DNA of 64,000 nucleotides from the NCBI RefSeq assembly GCF_900111125.1, contig NZ_FOGE01000010.1, positions 1 to 64,000 of the forward strand. Reading direction: 5' to 3'. Origin of the DNA: Sphingobium sp. YR768 (GTDB lineage: Bacteria > Pseudomonadota > Alphaproteobacteria > Sphingomonadales > Sphingomonadaceae). Every line of letters starts with the position of its first letter. The first letter of the stretch is position 1. A program made the translations under genes and the position numbers. Shown piece after piece: positions 16,582 through 24,640 of this stretch. The notes under the pieces are model-generated. The model did not search any database. It worked only from the letters and a program-made list of their open reading frames with translations, and was not told the origin of the DNA.

Positions 16582-18081
16582 ATGCCATTCGTCCGCAAGA
16601 ACCTTTCGGCGCTGCCCAAGTGGGATCCGGCCATCCTGTGGTATGCCCGCGGCATCGCAGTGATGCAGCTGCGTCCCCTCAACGATCCCACCAGCTGGCG
16701 CTGGCAAGCCGGGGTGCACGGGTTCGGCCCGGGCAATCTCGAACCCGGCGATCCGCCGATCGGCAATGCCACGATCGACCGTTACCTTGCCCAGTGCCAG
16801 CATGGCAGCTGGTATTTTCTGCCTTGGCATCGCGGTTATCTCTCGGCTTTCGAACGCATCGTGCGCGCGGCGATCGCCGCGATCGGAACTGTCGAGGCAA
16901 AGACTGCCGCCAAGACCTGGGCCTTGCCCTATTGGGACTTGTCCAAGCCAAATTGGCGACTGATCCGCGAGGAATTCCGGGTGCAGACCTTGCCGACCGG
17001 CGAGGATAATCCGCTGTATGTCGCCGAGCGCAATCCGGGGTTCATTACCGGCAATGTCGGCATCACGGCCAAGGGCGTTGCGCTCGACAAGATACTGAAG
17101 ACTCCCGATTTCGGGGGAAGCGGCGGTGGAGGCGGGACTGGGTTCGGTGGCCCAGAAACCGACTTCTTTCACGGTCCGGGTGCGCTCGGCGCGCTCGAGG
17201 GCGGCATTCACAACTATGTTCACGGCCAAGTCGGCGGCGCGGACGGCTTCATGTCGGATTTCGACCATGCCGGCCTCGACCCGCTGTTCTGGCTCCATCA
17301 CTGCAACATCGACCGGCTGTGGGAGGTCTGGCGCAAGCGCGACAGCCTGCACAAGAATCCTGCCGATCCGAAGTGGCTCAATGGCCCGAAGACCAAGAAA
17401 TTCCGCCTCTATGACCAGACCGGGCACGAATGGATGTTCACCTCGTCCCAGATGGCCGACACCAATGTGCAGCCGCTCGATTTCAGCTATGAAGATGTCA
17501 GCGATCCGCTGCCTGGCGTGGCGATACCCGGCCATCTTCATGGCTTCGCCAAGGCGGCGCCAGCCTCCACGGGGATAATGGCGATGTTCGGCAAGAACCG
17601 GCAGATCGAAGTTCTGGGAGCGACCACGCCAGGTGTGTCGCTTGGCAGTGGGCGGCAAAAGGCCCGGGTCGCCTTCGCTGCGCCCAAGAAAACCGGAGCC
17701 CCCGGTCTCAAAGGGTTCCTGGGCGCGAAGCCCAAGGCGGAGCGCTATCTGCTCAATCTGGAAAATATCACCGGCACCCGGCGCGGTCTTTCCTATGCGG
17801 TCTATGTCAATCTGCCCGACGACGGCGACCCGGAAACCGACGAGCACCACTTCGTCGGCATGCTCAACCTGTTCGGGGTCGAGCGTGCCAGCGATCCCGC
17901 GGACAGCCATGGCGGCAGCGGGCTTACCTTCGTTTTCGATGTGACCGGTCTGGTCCGGGAGGAAGGCGTAGCCATCACAAAGCCCGGTGCGATCTCGGTC
18001 GATTTCGTGCCCGAAAACGCGGATACGCCCGACAACGCGGCGCATGTCGGACGGATCAGCCTGGTGCGCGAGACCGCGTGA
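16582..18081 (+). CDS. Tyrosinase/polyphenol oxidase, plant-PPO-like with C-terminal domain
   Basis: About 499 residues from the ATG at 16582, which has AGGGAG six bases upstream; a GTG at 16549 overlapping the previous stop is the alternative. CuA ligands: His in AGVHGFG, QHGSW and FLPWHRGYL. CuB ligands: IHNYVHGQ and DPLFWLHHCNIDRLWEVW. Both copper sites are complete, so phenol hydroxylation and catechol oxidation to quinones are expected. After a linker, the last 150 residues (NLENITGTRRGLSYAVYVNL... to FVFDVTGLV) look like the KFDV-type C-terminal domain of plant enzymes, which shields the active site until removed. No signal peptide or Tat motif is visible. Confidence 0.9.
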   Translation: MPFVRKNLSALPKWDPAILWYARGIAVMQLRPLNDPTSWRWQAGVHGFGPGNLEPGDPPIGNATIDRYLAQCQHGSWYFLPWHRGYLSAFERIVRAAIAAIGTVEAKTAAKTWALPYWDLSKPNWRLIREEFRVQTLPTGEDNPLYVAERNPGFITGNVGITAKGVALDKILKTPDFGGSGGGGGTGFGGPETDFFHGPGALGALEGGIHNYVHGQVGGADGFMSDFDHAGLDPLFWLHHCNIDRLWEVWRKRDSLHKNPADPKWLNGPKTKKFRLYDQTGHEWMFTSSQMADTNVQPLDFSYEDVSDPLPGVAIPGHLHGFAKAAPASTGIMAMFGKNRQIEVLGATTPGVSLGSGRQKARVAFAAPKKTGAPGLKGFLGAKPKAERYLLNLENITGTRRGLSYAVYVNLPDDGDPETDEHHFVGMLNLFGVERASDPADSHGGSGLTFVFDVTGLVREEGVAITKPGAISVDFVPENADTPDNAAHVGRISLVRETA

Positions 18082-18821
18082 CCGGAGCCGCCGGACAGTT
18101 TCTGCACTGGCCGCTGGTGGCATCATTAGCGGGATGGATAGCCTTGGCCGTCATGCCTGCCTTGCCCGATCTGTCGCGGATTTGCGGCGCACCGCTGTTT
18201 TCGCTTCCTCGCGCGGAGAGCCTGCGGCTTCTTCTGGCGCTCCACCCACCGGACCTCATGGTGCGACATTCCTTGCTGATGGTCGTCACTATGATGTTGC
18301 CGATGCTGGTCGTTCCATTGGCGCATATCGGCAATCGCGCGGTCCGCTTCGGTGGCGCGGCGCAAATGCTGTTCCTGCTCGGATATTGTGCGCTCTGGAT
18401 CTTGGCATTCGTTCCGCTGATGATCGTGGCCTGGTTGGCGCGTCAGGCACTTGGCCCCGGGCTCTCCACGCTTCTGGGCGTAGTGCTGATCTGTGCCTGG
18501 CAGGAGAGCGGAGCGAAATGGCGGGCGCTCTCCCGGTGCCATGTTCGCCCTGCGCTGGGCGGCACGACCGTTGCCCTTTTTGGGGATGCTTTGCGCTACG
18601 GGATCGGTTCGGCGCGATGGTGTATCCAATCATGTTGGCTGGTCATGTTTCTATGCCTGATATCGGAGGACGTTACGGTGATGGCCGCACTGACACTGGC
18701 GCTCGGTTACGAGCGCTATGTCGACGGCCGGCCCGTCCGCCTGACTCGTTTGGTGATGCGATTGCGGCACGCATGCTCAGACTGGAAACCCAGCGCTTTG
18801 CCTCGACCAAGTGCTGCGTAA
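18078..18821 (+). CDS. DUF2182-like integral membrane protein
   Basis: A 247-residue protein read from a GTG that overlaps the tyrosinase stop (GTGA). It has about six hydrophobic segments, including LMVVTMMLPMLVVPLAHIG and MLFLLGYCALWILAFVPL. The pattern of a MMLPM motif in an early helix, then KWRALSRCHVRP in a loop, and a final Cys/Met-rich helix pair (CWLVMFLCL, VTVMAALTLAL) is that of DUF2182, described as a predicted metal-binding membrane protein. A role in metal (copper) supply to the tyrosinase would fit the position, but nothing in the sequence proves it. Several related proteins occur beside oxidases. Confidence 0.65.
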   Translation: MTGAAGQFLHWPLVASLAGWIALAVMPALPDLSRICGAPLFSLPRAESLRLLLALHPPDLMVRHSLLMVVTMMLPMLVVPLAHIGNRAVRFGGAAQMLFLLGYCALWILAFVPLMIVAWLARQALGPGLSTLLGVVLICAWQESGAKWRALSRCHVRPALGGTTVALFGDALRYGIGSARWCIQSCWLVMFLCLISEDVTVMAALTLALGYERYVDGRPVRLTRLVMRLRHACSDWKPSALPRPSAA

Positions 18822-18846
18822 GAATGTCGATTGTGGAGAAATTCTG

Positions 18847-20532
18847 ATGTCAGCCATCTTCCAATTCGCCGTGCGATATGTCCTTCCAATTGTTCAAAAG
18901 GTTTTTCCGCATTGGACTCAGCGCCTTTTGATCAACCTCGTGATCAAGAAGGAGCGCCACGCTCGTCCGCACCCCTTTTCGCTTTGGACCGGCGCGAGTG
19001 CCGGTAAACCAAAAGAAGGTGGTACATCGAAAACTGCGTCACTCCTTTCGGCGGACGACCCGGCATCCAGGTTGACTGCCAAGTCGAAGTTCACACCATC
19101 GGTCTATGTGAGTTGGACCGGCCTCGTAAATCGCCGATATACAGGAAGACACCTGCCGCCGGTCGAGGGATCCTACATCGACAGCCTGCCTGCGAAGGAG
19201 GAAGTCTTCCAAAGGCTCCTCCTGCGGAAGGAAGGGCAATTTGTCCCGAGCGACAATACGTCCGCGCTTTTCTGCTTCTTTGCCCAGTGGTTTACCGACT
19301 CATTCCTGAGAACCAATCCGCTGGACCGCCGGCAGAACACTTCGAACCACGAAATCGACTATTGCCAGATCTACGGTCTTGACGGTTGGACCACCCACCG
19401 CTTGCGTGAACGCAGACTTGGCAGGATGCTGCTGGAAAACAATATGCTGCCGCGGCTAACAACGCCGAATGGCGACGTGCGCGAACAGTTTCACGAGATC
19501 GGCTATATCCGGGCGAAACGAGCGATTGCGAACAATCAGATTCCCGGTGCTGGGCTACGCGACGCTCTAGGCCTAAGCCTCGGCGAAACGCTCGAACCCG
19601 GTGGCGCGCGCTGGACCCATATGTATGCGACAGGTCTGGAGCGCGGCAATTCGACGATCCTGTATACTGCAATTTCGACCATGTGCGTACGCGAGCACAA
19701 TTACGTCGCTGGGCGCTTGGCGACAATGCACCCCGAATGGGACGATGACCGCTTGTTCGAAACGGCGCGGCTGATCATGATCCGCAATGTTCTGCAGATC
19801 GTTGTCGAGGACTACATCAACCACATTGCCGGCATTGCCCGCTTCAAGTTGGAGAGGCATTTTGGCGAGCACGAGCGCTGGTACCGCACCAATCGGATTT
19901 CGCTTGAGTTCAACCTGCTTTACCGTTGGCACAGCCTGGTTCCCGACCATTTCGCTGTCGGCGGCCAAAGCTATGACCACAAGGGATATCGCTTCAACAA
20001 CGGCCTGCTTGAACGCCATGGGGTCGAACAGTGCATCAATGCAGCCTCAATCCAGCCGGCCGGCCGCGTCCAGCTGCACAATACCCCCTATTTTCTCGAA
20101 AAAGCCGAACTAGCGACGCTCGACATGAGTCGCACCTTCGCGTTGCGGCCTTTTGTCGAATATTGTGAGCGCTTCGGCGAACGCCCCCCGGCATCGATGA
20201 TGGAACTGGTTGGCGGTGATGCCAAGGCAGCGGCGGAGTTGACCGAATTGTATGGCACTGTGGAAAGGGTCGAACTGCCGGTCGGCCTGATTGCGCAGGC
20301 GCGCGATAAGAGCCGACCCGACGCTGTTCTGCCGCCTTTGGTCACGACCATGGTCGCCGTGGATGCCTTCACACACATCCTGACCAACCCCCTGTTGGCA
20401 GATCAGGTTTATGAAGCCGCGTTTTCAGGTGGACTGGCTACACTGGCAGATGGCGGAGGCGGCATTGCAGGACTGATGGCCCGTAACGCTTCGTCGGGTA
20501 TCACTGTGAAACCGAGCTTTGCGCTCCGTTGA
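18847..20532 (+). CDS. Cyclooxygenase/animal-haem-peroxidase-like protein
   Basis: A 561-residue protein; the ATG at 18847 has GGAG eight bases upstream. The first 35 residues are hydrophobic-amphipathic, like the membrane-contact helices of prostaglandin synthases. The core aligns by eye with the animal haem peroxidase family: FFAQWFTDSFLRT (helix that carries the distal His in PGHS), NTSNHEIDYCQIYGLDG, and EFNLLYRWHSLVPD, which keeps the PGHS catalytic Tyr and the proximal haem His. The distal His position appears to be Asp, which may be usual in bacterial relatives. A fatty-acid dioxygenase or peroxidase role is likely. It closes the operon. Confidence 0.85.
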   Translation: MSAIFQFAVRYVLPIVQKVFPHWTQRLLINLVIKKERHARPHPFSLWTGASAGKPKEGGTSKTASLLSADDPASRLTAKSKFTPSVYVSWTGLVNRRYTGRHLPPVEGSYIDSLPAKEEVFQRLLLRKEGQFVPSDNTSALFCFFAQWFTDSFLRTNPLDRRQNTSNHEIDYCQIYGLDGWTTHRLRERRLGRMLLENNMLPRLTTPNGDVREQFHEIGYIRAKRAIANNQIPGAGLRDALGLSLGETLEPGGARWTHMYATGLERGNSTILYTAISTMCVREHNYVAGRLATMHPEWDDDRLFETARLIMIRNVLQIVVEDYINHIAGIARFKLERHFGEHERWYRTNRISLEFNLLYRWHSLVPDHFAVGGQSYDHKGYRFNNGLLERHGVEQCINAASIQPAGRVQLHNTPYFLEKAELATLDMSRTFALRPFVEYCERFGERPPASMMELVGGDAKAAAELTELYGTVERVELPVGLIAQARDKSRPDAVLPPLVTTMVAVDAFTHILTNPLLADQVYEAAFSGGLATLADGGGGIAGLMARNASSGITVKPSFALR

Positions 20533-20994
20533 CGGCTGGGGATCGATGAGCGGAGAAGCTGGTTTCGAAATTTATTCGACCACCGAGCATGGCCGCCGCC
20601 TGAAACGGTTGGATGTGTTTTTGCCGTCTGCCGGACGGCGCAGGGTAGCGTGTCGATCGCGAGGGAAGAATGATCCCGATCAGCTGAGCACCCGAGCTTC
20701 TCCGGATTGCGGATGGCACAGATCGCGGTACAGATCGTGACTCTCAGCATTGCCGCAGTGCTCACTCGCGTCCGGCCGGCCTCCTACGCCACCGAGCGCG
20801 ATGAAGATGGGCGATAGCTGAACGATGGCTCCCGGCCAGCAGGCCAGCACTGACGGTCGTCCGTGACGCCGACGTTATCGCCTAGTGGGCGTACCGGTCG
20901 ACATCTCAAAACAACGCTTGGGCGCCCCGACAGCAGCGGTCAAGGTCACCAAAGCTGCCGCGAAATCTCTTTCGCTGGACGTGTGCGAACACCA
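20533..20994. other. Non-coding or degraded end of the middle island unit
   Basis: No convincing gene. Short open frames exist, such as a 34-codon frame from 20713 with a hydrophobic start (MAQIAVQIVTLSIAAVL), but none has a family match or good ribosome site. An integrase for the middle unit would be expected close to the att copy at 21012, and none is present, so it was probably lost. Confidence 0.4.
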
Positions 20995-21130
20995 CCGGAC
21001 GTCCTTGGATTCCCAGAAGAGGACTCGAAAACGCAATATTTATCCCTATAATTCAGTATCTTACTATGGACGCCATCGATCTATACCATAATCGATACCC
21101 TGGGACTTTTTGCTTCGGAGGTTCGAGTCC
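20995..21130. repeat. Island attachment site copy (att) with flanking arms
   Basis: The core CCCAGAAGAGGACTCGAA at 21012-21029 is identical over 18 bp to the tRNA-Leu 3' end at 27218-27235. The left arm CCGGACGTC is at 20995-21003. To the right lie CGATACCCTGGGACTTTTT (21093-21111) and GGTTCGAGTCC (21120-21130), the same distal arm as in the copy near 7.5 kb. It separates the tRNA-proximal unit from the middle unit. Confidence 0.75.
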
Positions 21131-21281
21131 CTCGGCGCATGTTCAAGCGCGAAATTGAGTCCGTCAGCGGCGTGATTCGCTCCAGGCGTTGATCGGCACG
21201 AAAACCTAATTTCCGCGCAGCACGATAACCTAAAATCCGAACGCCCCAGGCAACTCGACCCAAGCCCAGGGGCCGGCCGGG

Positions 21282-22535
21282 TCATCCCGCCTTGATGAGC
21301 AAGCGCCTGGCCCGATCGGCAATCAGATCGGCAAACCTGGCAAAGTTCTCACTGCCTGGCAGCCTCTGTTTCAGGCTGCTGTCGGGCGCGTCTAATTGCG
21401 CCAAGGTCGCTTCGCACAACTGCCGTATGCGACGCCGGAGATAAGGGGCACCAATATTGACGTCCTCCGCGAACTGATCCCAGTGGCGCGACCCGATCTC
21501 TTCCAGCGTTGCCTTCTTCGCAATTTTCATCGCCAGCTTGGGCGACAGATCGCGATAGGCGACTGTGGCAAGTAGGTCATAGAGCGGCGCCAGCCGGATT
21601 GCCCCATCGATGTGCAGCAGGCTGAAATTCTTGGCGTGCGCATCGGCATTGCCGATGATCAGATTGAAGATGGCCGCATCCGCCAGCTTCAATATGTCGC
21701 GCGCGGGGCGGGTGGCGGCCTGGCGTAGCAGAGCGAAGCTGTCCTTGAACGTGGGGCCGCCTTCGCTGGCATATTTGCGCTGTGACGGGACGCCCAACGC
21801 CTGGGCAAAATCTTCCTGATGAAGGCGAACCAATCGGCCGTCGGCATCCCGAGTTCGGTCGTAACGCTCGATCAGCAGGAAGGATTGATCCTGGACCCTC
21901 CGCATGGTGACCGATGCCACGTCCAGCCCGATCTCTCGGGCCAAGGTCATGCAGTAATATTCGTTCTCGGTCGTCTGCTCGAACCGCGCGATCGGTGGCT
22001 TGAGAATATGGCTGGTGGGCTGCCCCGGTGCCGGGAGCGCGATATGATCGTCGATCAGCAGGACGGGCAGCTTGGACTGCGCGCCCGCCAGGGATAGGCG
22101 CAGACCGCCTTCACCGGCGAGCATAGGCCGCATCGGCAGATGCTGCAGCAATTGCAGCAAATGCTCATCATCAAGAATGTCAGGCGCTACGCTCGCAGGT
22201 GCTGGTGGAAGCTGACCTTCCGGCAACAGCATCAGTGCCCCGGCGACTTCGCCGCCGAGATGCTCCAGCAACTGAAATTCATTTCCGGCCGAAATGCCTA
22301 ATGCCCTGGCGATCGCGCTACGCTGCCCCTCTTCCGGCAGGATACCGCCGAAGAAGGAATGACATACCCGTCTGCCAAACGGCTCCACCTGCTTTGGCAA
22401 CGAGAAAGACAGCGCTGGCGCGTCGGCGTCTTCGAGCCATTCGGATGCGTAGCTGAACCCCATGTCGCCATAGTCGTTGAGGTGCAGGAATCCGGCGACC
22501 TTACCGCCCCACCATATGGAAAGCTGCTTGCTCAT
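21282..22535 (-). CDS. hipA: HipA-type toxin kinase
   Basis: A 417-residue serine/threonine kinase of the HipA family. The start at 22535 overlaps the hipB stop (ATGA). Visible parts are the N-terminal HipA_N region (KVAGFLHLNDYGDMGFSY, then FFGGILPEEGQRS), the ATP-grip segment (LSLAGAQSKLPVLL) and the catalytic core IGNADAHAKNFSLL, which supplies the catalytic Asp and metal-binding Asn, with a later LAPLYDLLAT that matches the DFG-like region. All key residues are present, so the toxin is probably active. E. coli HipA phosphorylates GltX and halts translation; the target here may be that or another aminoacyl-tRNA synthetase. HipB should neutralise it and repress the operon. Confidence 0.9.
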   Translation of the reverse strand: MSKQLSIWWGGKVAGFLHLNDYGDMGFSYASEWLEDADAPALSFSLPKQVEPFGRRVCHSFFGGILPEEGQRSAIARALGISAGNEFQLLEHLGGEVAGALMLLPEGQLPPAPASVAPDILDDEHLLQLLQHLPMRPMLAGEGGLRLSLAGAQSKLPVLLIDDHIALPAPGQPTSHILKPPIARFEQTTENEYYCMTLAREIGLDVASVTMRRVQDQSFLLIERYDRTRDADGRLVRLHQEDFAQALGVPSQRKYASEGGPTFKDSFALLRQAATRPARDILKLADAAIFNLIIGNADAHAKNFSLLHIDGAIRLAPLYDLLATVAYRDLSPKLAMKIAKKATLEEIGSRHWDQFAEDVNIGAPYLRRRIRQLCEATLAQLDAPDSSLKQRLPGSENFARFADLIADRARRLLIKAG

Positions 22536-22744
22536 TTGATGCGTGCCGGCGTTGCAATGGAAACATCGCAGCCGAGGGTCGCAAGAACCTGCAATGCCTT
22601 GCCCAATTGCAGCGTCGGCTTGCCTGCCTCCAGATCGACGATGAAGCGCACTCCGACACCGCAAGCTGCGGCGAGCTCTTGCTGCCGCAACCCTTGCGCC
22701 TTGCGTTCTTCCCGAACGATCCTGCCAAGTGCGTTGCTATCCAT
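22532..22744 (-). CDS. hipB: HipB-type antitoxin, XRE-family repressor
   Basis: A 70-residue helix-turn-helix protein beginning MDSNALGRIVREERKAQG. The HTH_3/XRE motif is clear (LRQQELAAACGVGVRFIVDLEAG), followed by KPTLQLGKALQVLATLG, typical of HipB. An in-frame ATG six codons upstream (22762) would add MFPLGN, but that codon lies in the first operator palindrome, so I prefer 22744. It precedes hipA with a 4-bp overlap. It should bind the TTCCCGNNCGGGAA palindromes upstream and sequester HipA. Confidence 0.85.
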   Translation of the reverse strand: MDSNALGRIVREERKAQGLRQQELAAACGVGVRFIVDLEAGKPTLQLGKALQVLATLGCDVSIATPARIK

Positions 22745-22745
22745 A

Positions 22746-22858
22746 TTCCCGAGCGGGAACATAAATCATCCGACCCGCCTAAACAAGGCGATTATTCCCG
22801 ATCGGGAAATTATCTGATGACCGGATCTTCGAAGGGCTGAATTATTCCCGATCGGGAA
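22746..22858 (-). promoter_or_regulatory. Three HipB-type operators spaced about 50 bp apart
   Basis: Fourteen-base palindromes occur at 22746-22759 (TTCCCGAGCGGGAA), 22795-22808 and 22845-22858 (both TTCCCGATCGGGAA). The centres are 49 and 50 bp apart, near five helical turns, so bound dimers would lie on the same face of the DNA. The first one touches the hipB start codon, giving direct autorepression. Confidence 0.7.
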
Positions 22859-22895
22859 TTTCCTAGCAACTCTACGAAATCAGCCCGGAAAACGC

Positions 22896-22948
22896 CATGT
22901 GACAAAACCTATGACATAATTTATTATAATCCGAGGATTTGTCACATG
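22896..22948 (+). promoter_or_regulatory. Promoter with 11-bp inverted repeat at the abiEi-like gene
   Basis: CATGTGACAAA (22896-22906) and TTTGTCACATG (22938-22948) are perfect inverted repeats; the right arm includes the start codon. Between them lies TATAAT at 22925-22930, a perfect -10 box 16 bp before the ATG, so the transcript would have a very short leader. AbiEi-type regulators bind inverted repeats at their own promoter, which fits autoregulation. Confidence 0.65.
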
Positions 22949-23560
22949 ACCACTAACCCCGCAAGCCAGCGTGATTGCCTGACCAGCCTACTGCGACGCA
23001 GTGTTCTTCTGCGTGCTCGAGAGCTTCGCAACGCCGGGATAGCCTCGGAAACGATTGCACGCGCGGTGAAGGCCGGCGAGATCGAGCGTGTAGCGCGCGG
23101 ACTCTACCAGCACCCGGACGCACCGATTGATGCCGCGCACACACTCGCGGAGACCGCGAAGAAAATCCCCAAGGGCGTGATCGCCATGGTTTCGGCGCTC
23201 GCATTCCACGAACTCACCGACCAGATGCCGCGCAGAGTGTGGCTTGCGATCGGCCGCGGAGACTGGTCACCCGTCGCTTTCTATCCTCCCACGCGGATTA
23301 TTCGGCTCAGCGAGAAATATCTCCATCAAGGCGTCGAACATCACATCATCTCGGGCGTCAGCGTCCCGGTCTACTCGGTTCCGAAAACGCTCGCCGATCT
23401 GTTTCGAAACTCCAGGCTGGTCGAACGCTCCATTGCGGTGGAGGGGCTGCGCGCGGCCCTTGCCCGGCGAAGAGCGACCCCGAGCGTGATCGCGCAAGCG
23501 GCCATCGCCGGCGGCGCATGGCGTATCATGCGGCCTTATCTCGAAGCTCTCACCTGCTAG
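22946..23560 (+). CDS. AbiEi-like type IV antitoxin/transcriptional regulator, orphan
   Basis: A 204-residue protein. Residues 15-60 form the N-terminal winged helix (LLRARELRNAGIASETIARA, then RGLYQHPDAP) and the rest matches the AbiEi C-terminal region (IAMVSALAFHELTDQMPRRV, then VYSVPKTLADLFRNSRLV). In full abiE systems this gene is followed by AbiEii, a nucleotidyltransferase toxin. Here the next gene is convergent and overlaps the stop by 3 bp, so no toxin partner remains. It may act only as an autorepressor or interfere with toxins elsewhere. Confidence 0.8.
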   Translation: MTTNPASQRDCLTSLLRRSVLLRARELRNAGIASETIARAVKAGEIERVARGLYQHPDAPIDAAHTLAETAKKIPKGVIAMVSALAFHELTDQMPRRVWLAIGRGDWSPVAFYPPTRIIRLSEKYLHQGVEHHIISGVSVPVYSVPKTLADLFRNSRLVERSIAVEGLRAALARRRATPSVIAQAAIAGGAWRIMRPYLEALTC

Positions 23561-23793
23561 CGCTCGACCAATCGCTTGATGCATCGGTAGGGGATGAACG
23601 TGGATCGCCCGATCTTGACAGTTTCGATCTCGCCGGATTGGATAAATTCATAGAGGGTCGAACGGCCGATACCCGTCACCTTGACCGCCGTCTTGATCCG
23701 CACGGTGAGCGGTTCCATCGGCAGTGCATCCTGCTCGGCTATCGCCTCGAGCGCTTGCTTCCGACGCTCGCTGTTGCTCAGCCCGCGGGTCAT
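23557..23793 (-). CDS. AlpA/excisionase-like HTH protein
   Basis: A 78-residue DNA-binding protein. The segment VRIKTAVKVTGIGRSTLYEF, followed by IQSGEIETVKIGRST and FIPY, is the classic MerR/excisionase winged helix (IGRSTLYEFI plus KIGRSTFIPY). Such proteins act as excision factors for tyrosine integrases or as regulators of island genes. Its start overlaps the stop of the upstream DUF2274 gene by 4 bp (ATGA), so both belong to one transcript with the trbI remnant. Confidence 0.8.
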   Translation of the reverse strand: MTRGLSNSERRKQALEAIAEQDALPMEPLTVRIKTAVKVTGIGRSTLYEFIQSGEIETVKIGRSTFIPYRCIKRLVER

Positions 23794-24005
23794 GATCTAA
23801 TCCGCGAACGCGCGAACCCGCGATCGCTTTCGAGAAAAGCCGTCAGCATCGCGGGGATGAGTTCAGCGATCGGTTCTTCACGCCCATAGGCTGCGGCGTA
23901 GAGCGCGGCATAGTCCTGCAGCATCTGGTGCAGGTCGGGTGTGACGGTGATCGGCAGTTTGATCGGCGTCCTATCCGGCAGCTTGGGAAGCTTGAGTTCC
24001 GGCAT
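23790..24005 (-). CDS. DUF2274 protein (conjugation-associated)
   Basis: A 71-residue protein: MPELKLPKLPDRTPIKLPI, then VTPDLHQMLQDYAALYAAAYG and ELIPAMLTAFLESDRGF. This is the DUF2274 pattern, a small ribbon-helix-helix-like protein encoded right after trbI in many mating-pair-formation operons. It lies 9 bp after the trbI remnant, confirming that the segment comes from the end of a trb operon. Confidence 0.8.
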   Translation of the reverse strand: MPELKLPKLPDRTPIKLPITVTPDLHQMLQDYAALYAAAYGREEPIAELIPAMLTAFLESDRGFARSRIRS

Positions 24006-24014
24006 GTGTTCCTC

Positions 24015-24257
24015 CTAACCGCGCCACGGCGCGAGAATGAGATCGCGATGTACGATGAGCCCGACGGGCGCGCCGGGCCGGATGGTGATGGTCGGTTGGA
24101 TCTGCAGATTGCGGGATGTGATCTGGTCGCCGGCGCGTGACACGTTCTGCTGCGTCGATTCCCGGATCGCCTGGACGAGATCGCTCTCGCCGGAGAAGGT
24201 CACGTTCGAGCCCACGCCGAGCAAGGTCGAGATCGCGACGCCCTTGAGCAGCGTCTA
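24015..24257 (-). pseudogene. trbI: trbI/virB10 C-terminal remnant
   Basis: The minus-strand frame encodes TLLKGVAISTLLGVGSNVTF, then LVQAIRESTQQNVSRAGDQI and ITIRPGAPVGLIVHRDLIL with a stop at 24015-24017. These are the last 80 residues of TrbI/VirB10, the type IV secretion protein that spans inner and outer membranes (full length about 400). An in-frame TAG and loss of similarity at about 24257 mark a deletion junction. Confidence 0.8.
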
Positions 24258-24640
24258 GGTGTGGAAATCCACACGAGCACATGCGCCAACGCCTTTGGCC
24301 GCGAACGGCTTGGACATGCGCGTCGGCCACCCGGCCGCACGATGGCGGATCCATTTCATCTCGCACGAGGTTCTCACGCCTCGGCGCCATGCATCGATGG
24401 CGCGCCTTCAGCTTATCGCAGCTCATCCAAGACGCAAGCCCGGCTCTGCGGGACAAGCCGATTTAAGGCTCTGAACACGCATAATATCCGTCAAATCGAG
24501 CAGCGTCACTGCCGATGAATTTTTCTTGTCGGGTATCTCTGAATCCGAGCGTCATGGAATGATGGAGAAACGGTTTTGAGCTGCGGATCGGCAGCTTCCG
24601 GCGTCCTCATGCATGTGGCTTTGGAGTGAAAGACTGTCCG
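24258..24640. other. Gap without a supported gene
   Basis: About 380 bp between the trbI remnant and the next gene. Several overlapping short frames exist with no recognisable protein. It may be degraded remains of the deleted trb operon or an old insertion. No clear terminator or operator seen. Confidence 0.4.

Larger units (their letters stand above)
7467..21029. mobile_element. Middle integrated unit (13.5 kb) carrying CHAT and enzyme operons
   Basis: Bounded by copies of the tRNA-Leu 3' end at 7467-7482 and 21012-21029, with matching arms. Cargo: Fic protein, traG fragment, DUF4384-CHAT operon, and the protease/MBL/tyrosinase/DUF2182/peroxidase operon. It has no integrase of its own, so any movement would depend on the neighbouring one. 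Confidence 0.6.

Noticed and set aside
16489..18126. 545-residue frame opposite the tyrosinase
   Set aside because: Antisense shadow; the plus strand carries both complete copper sites.
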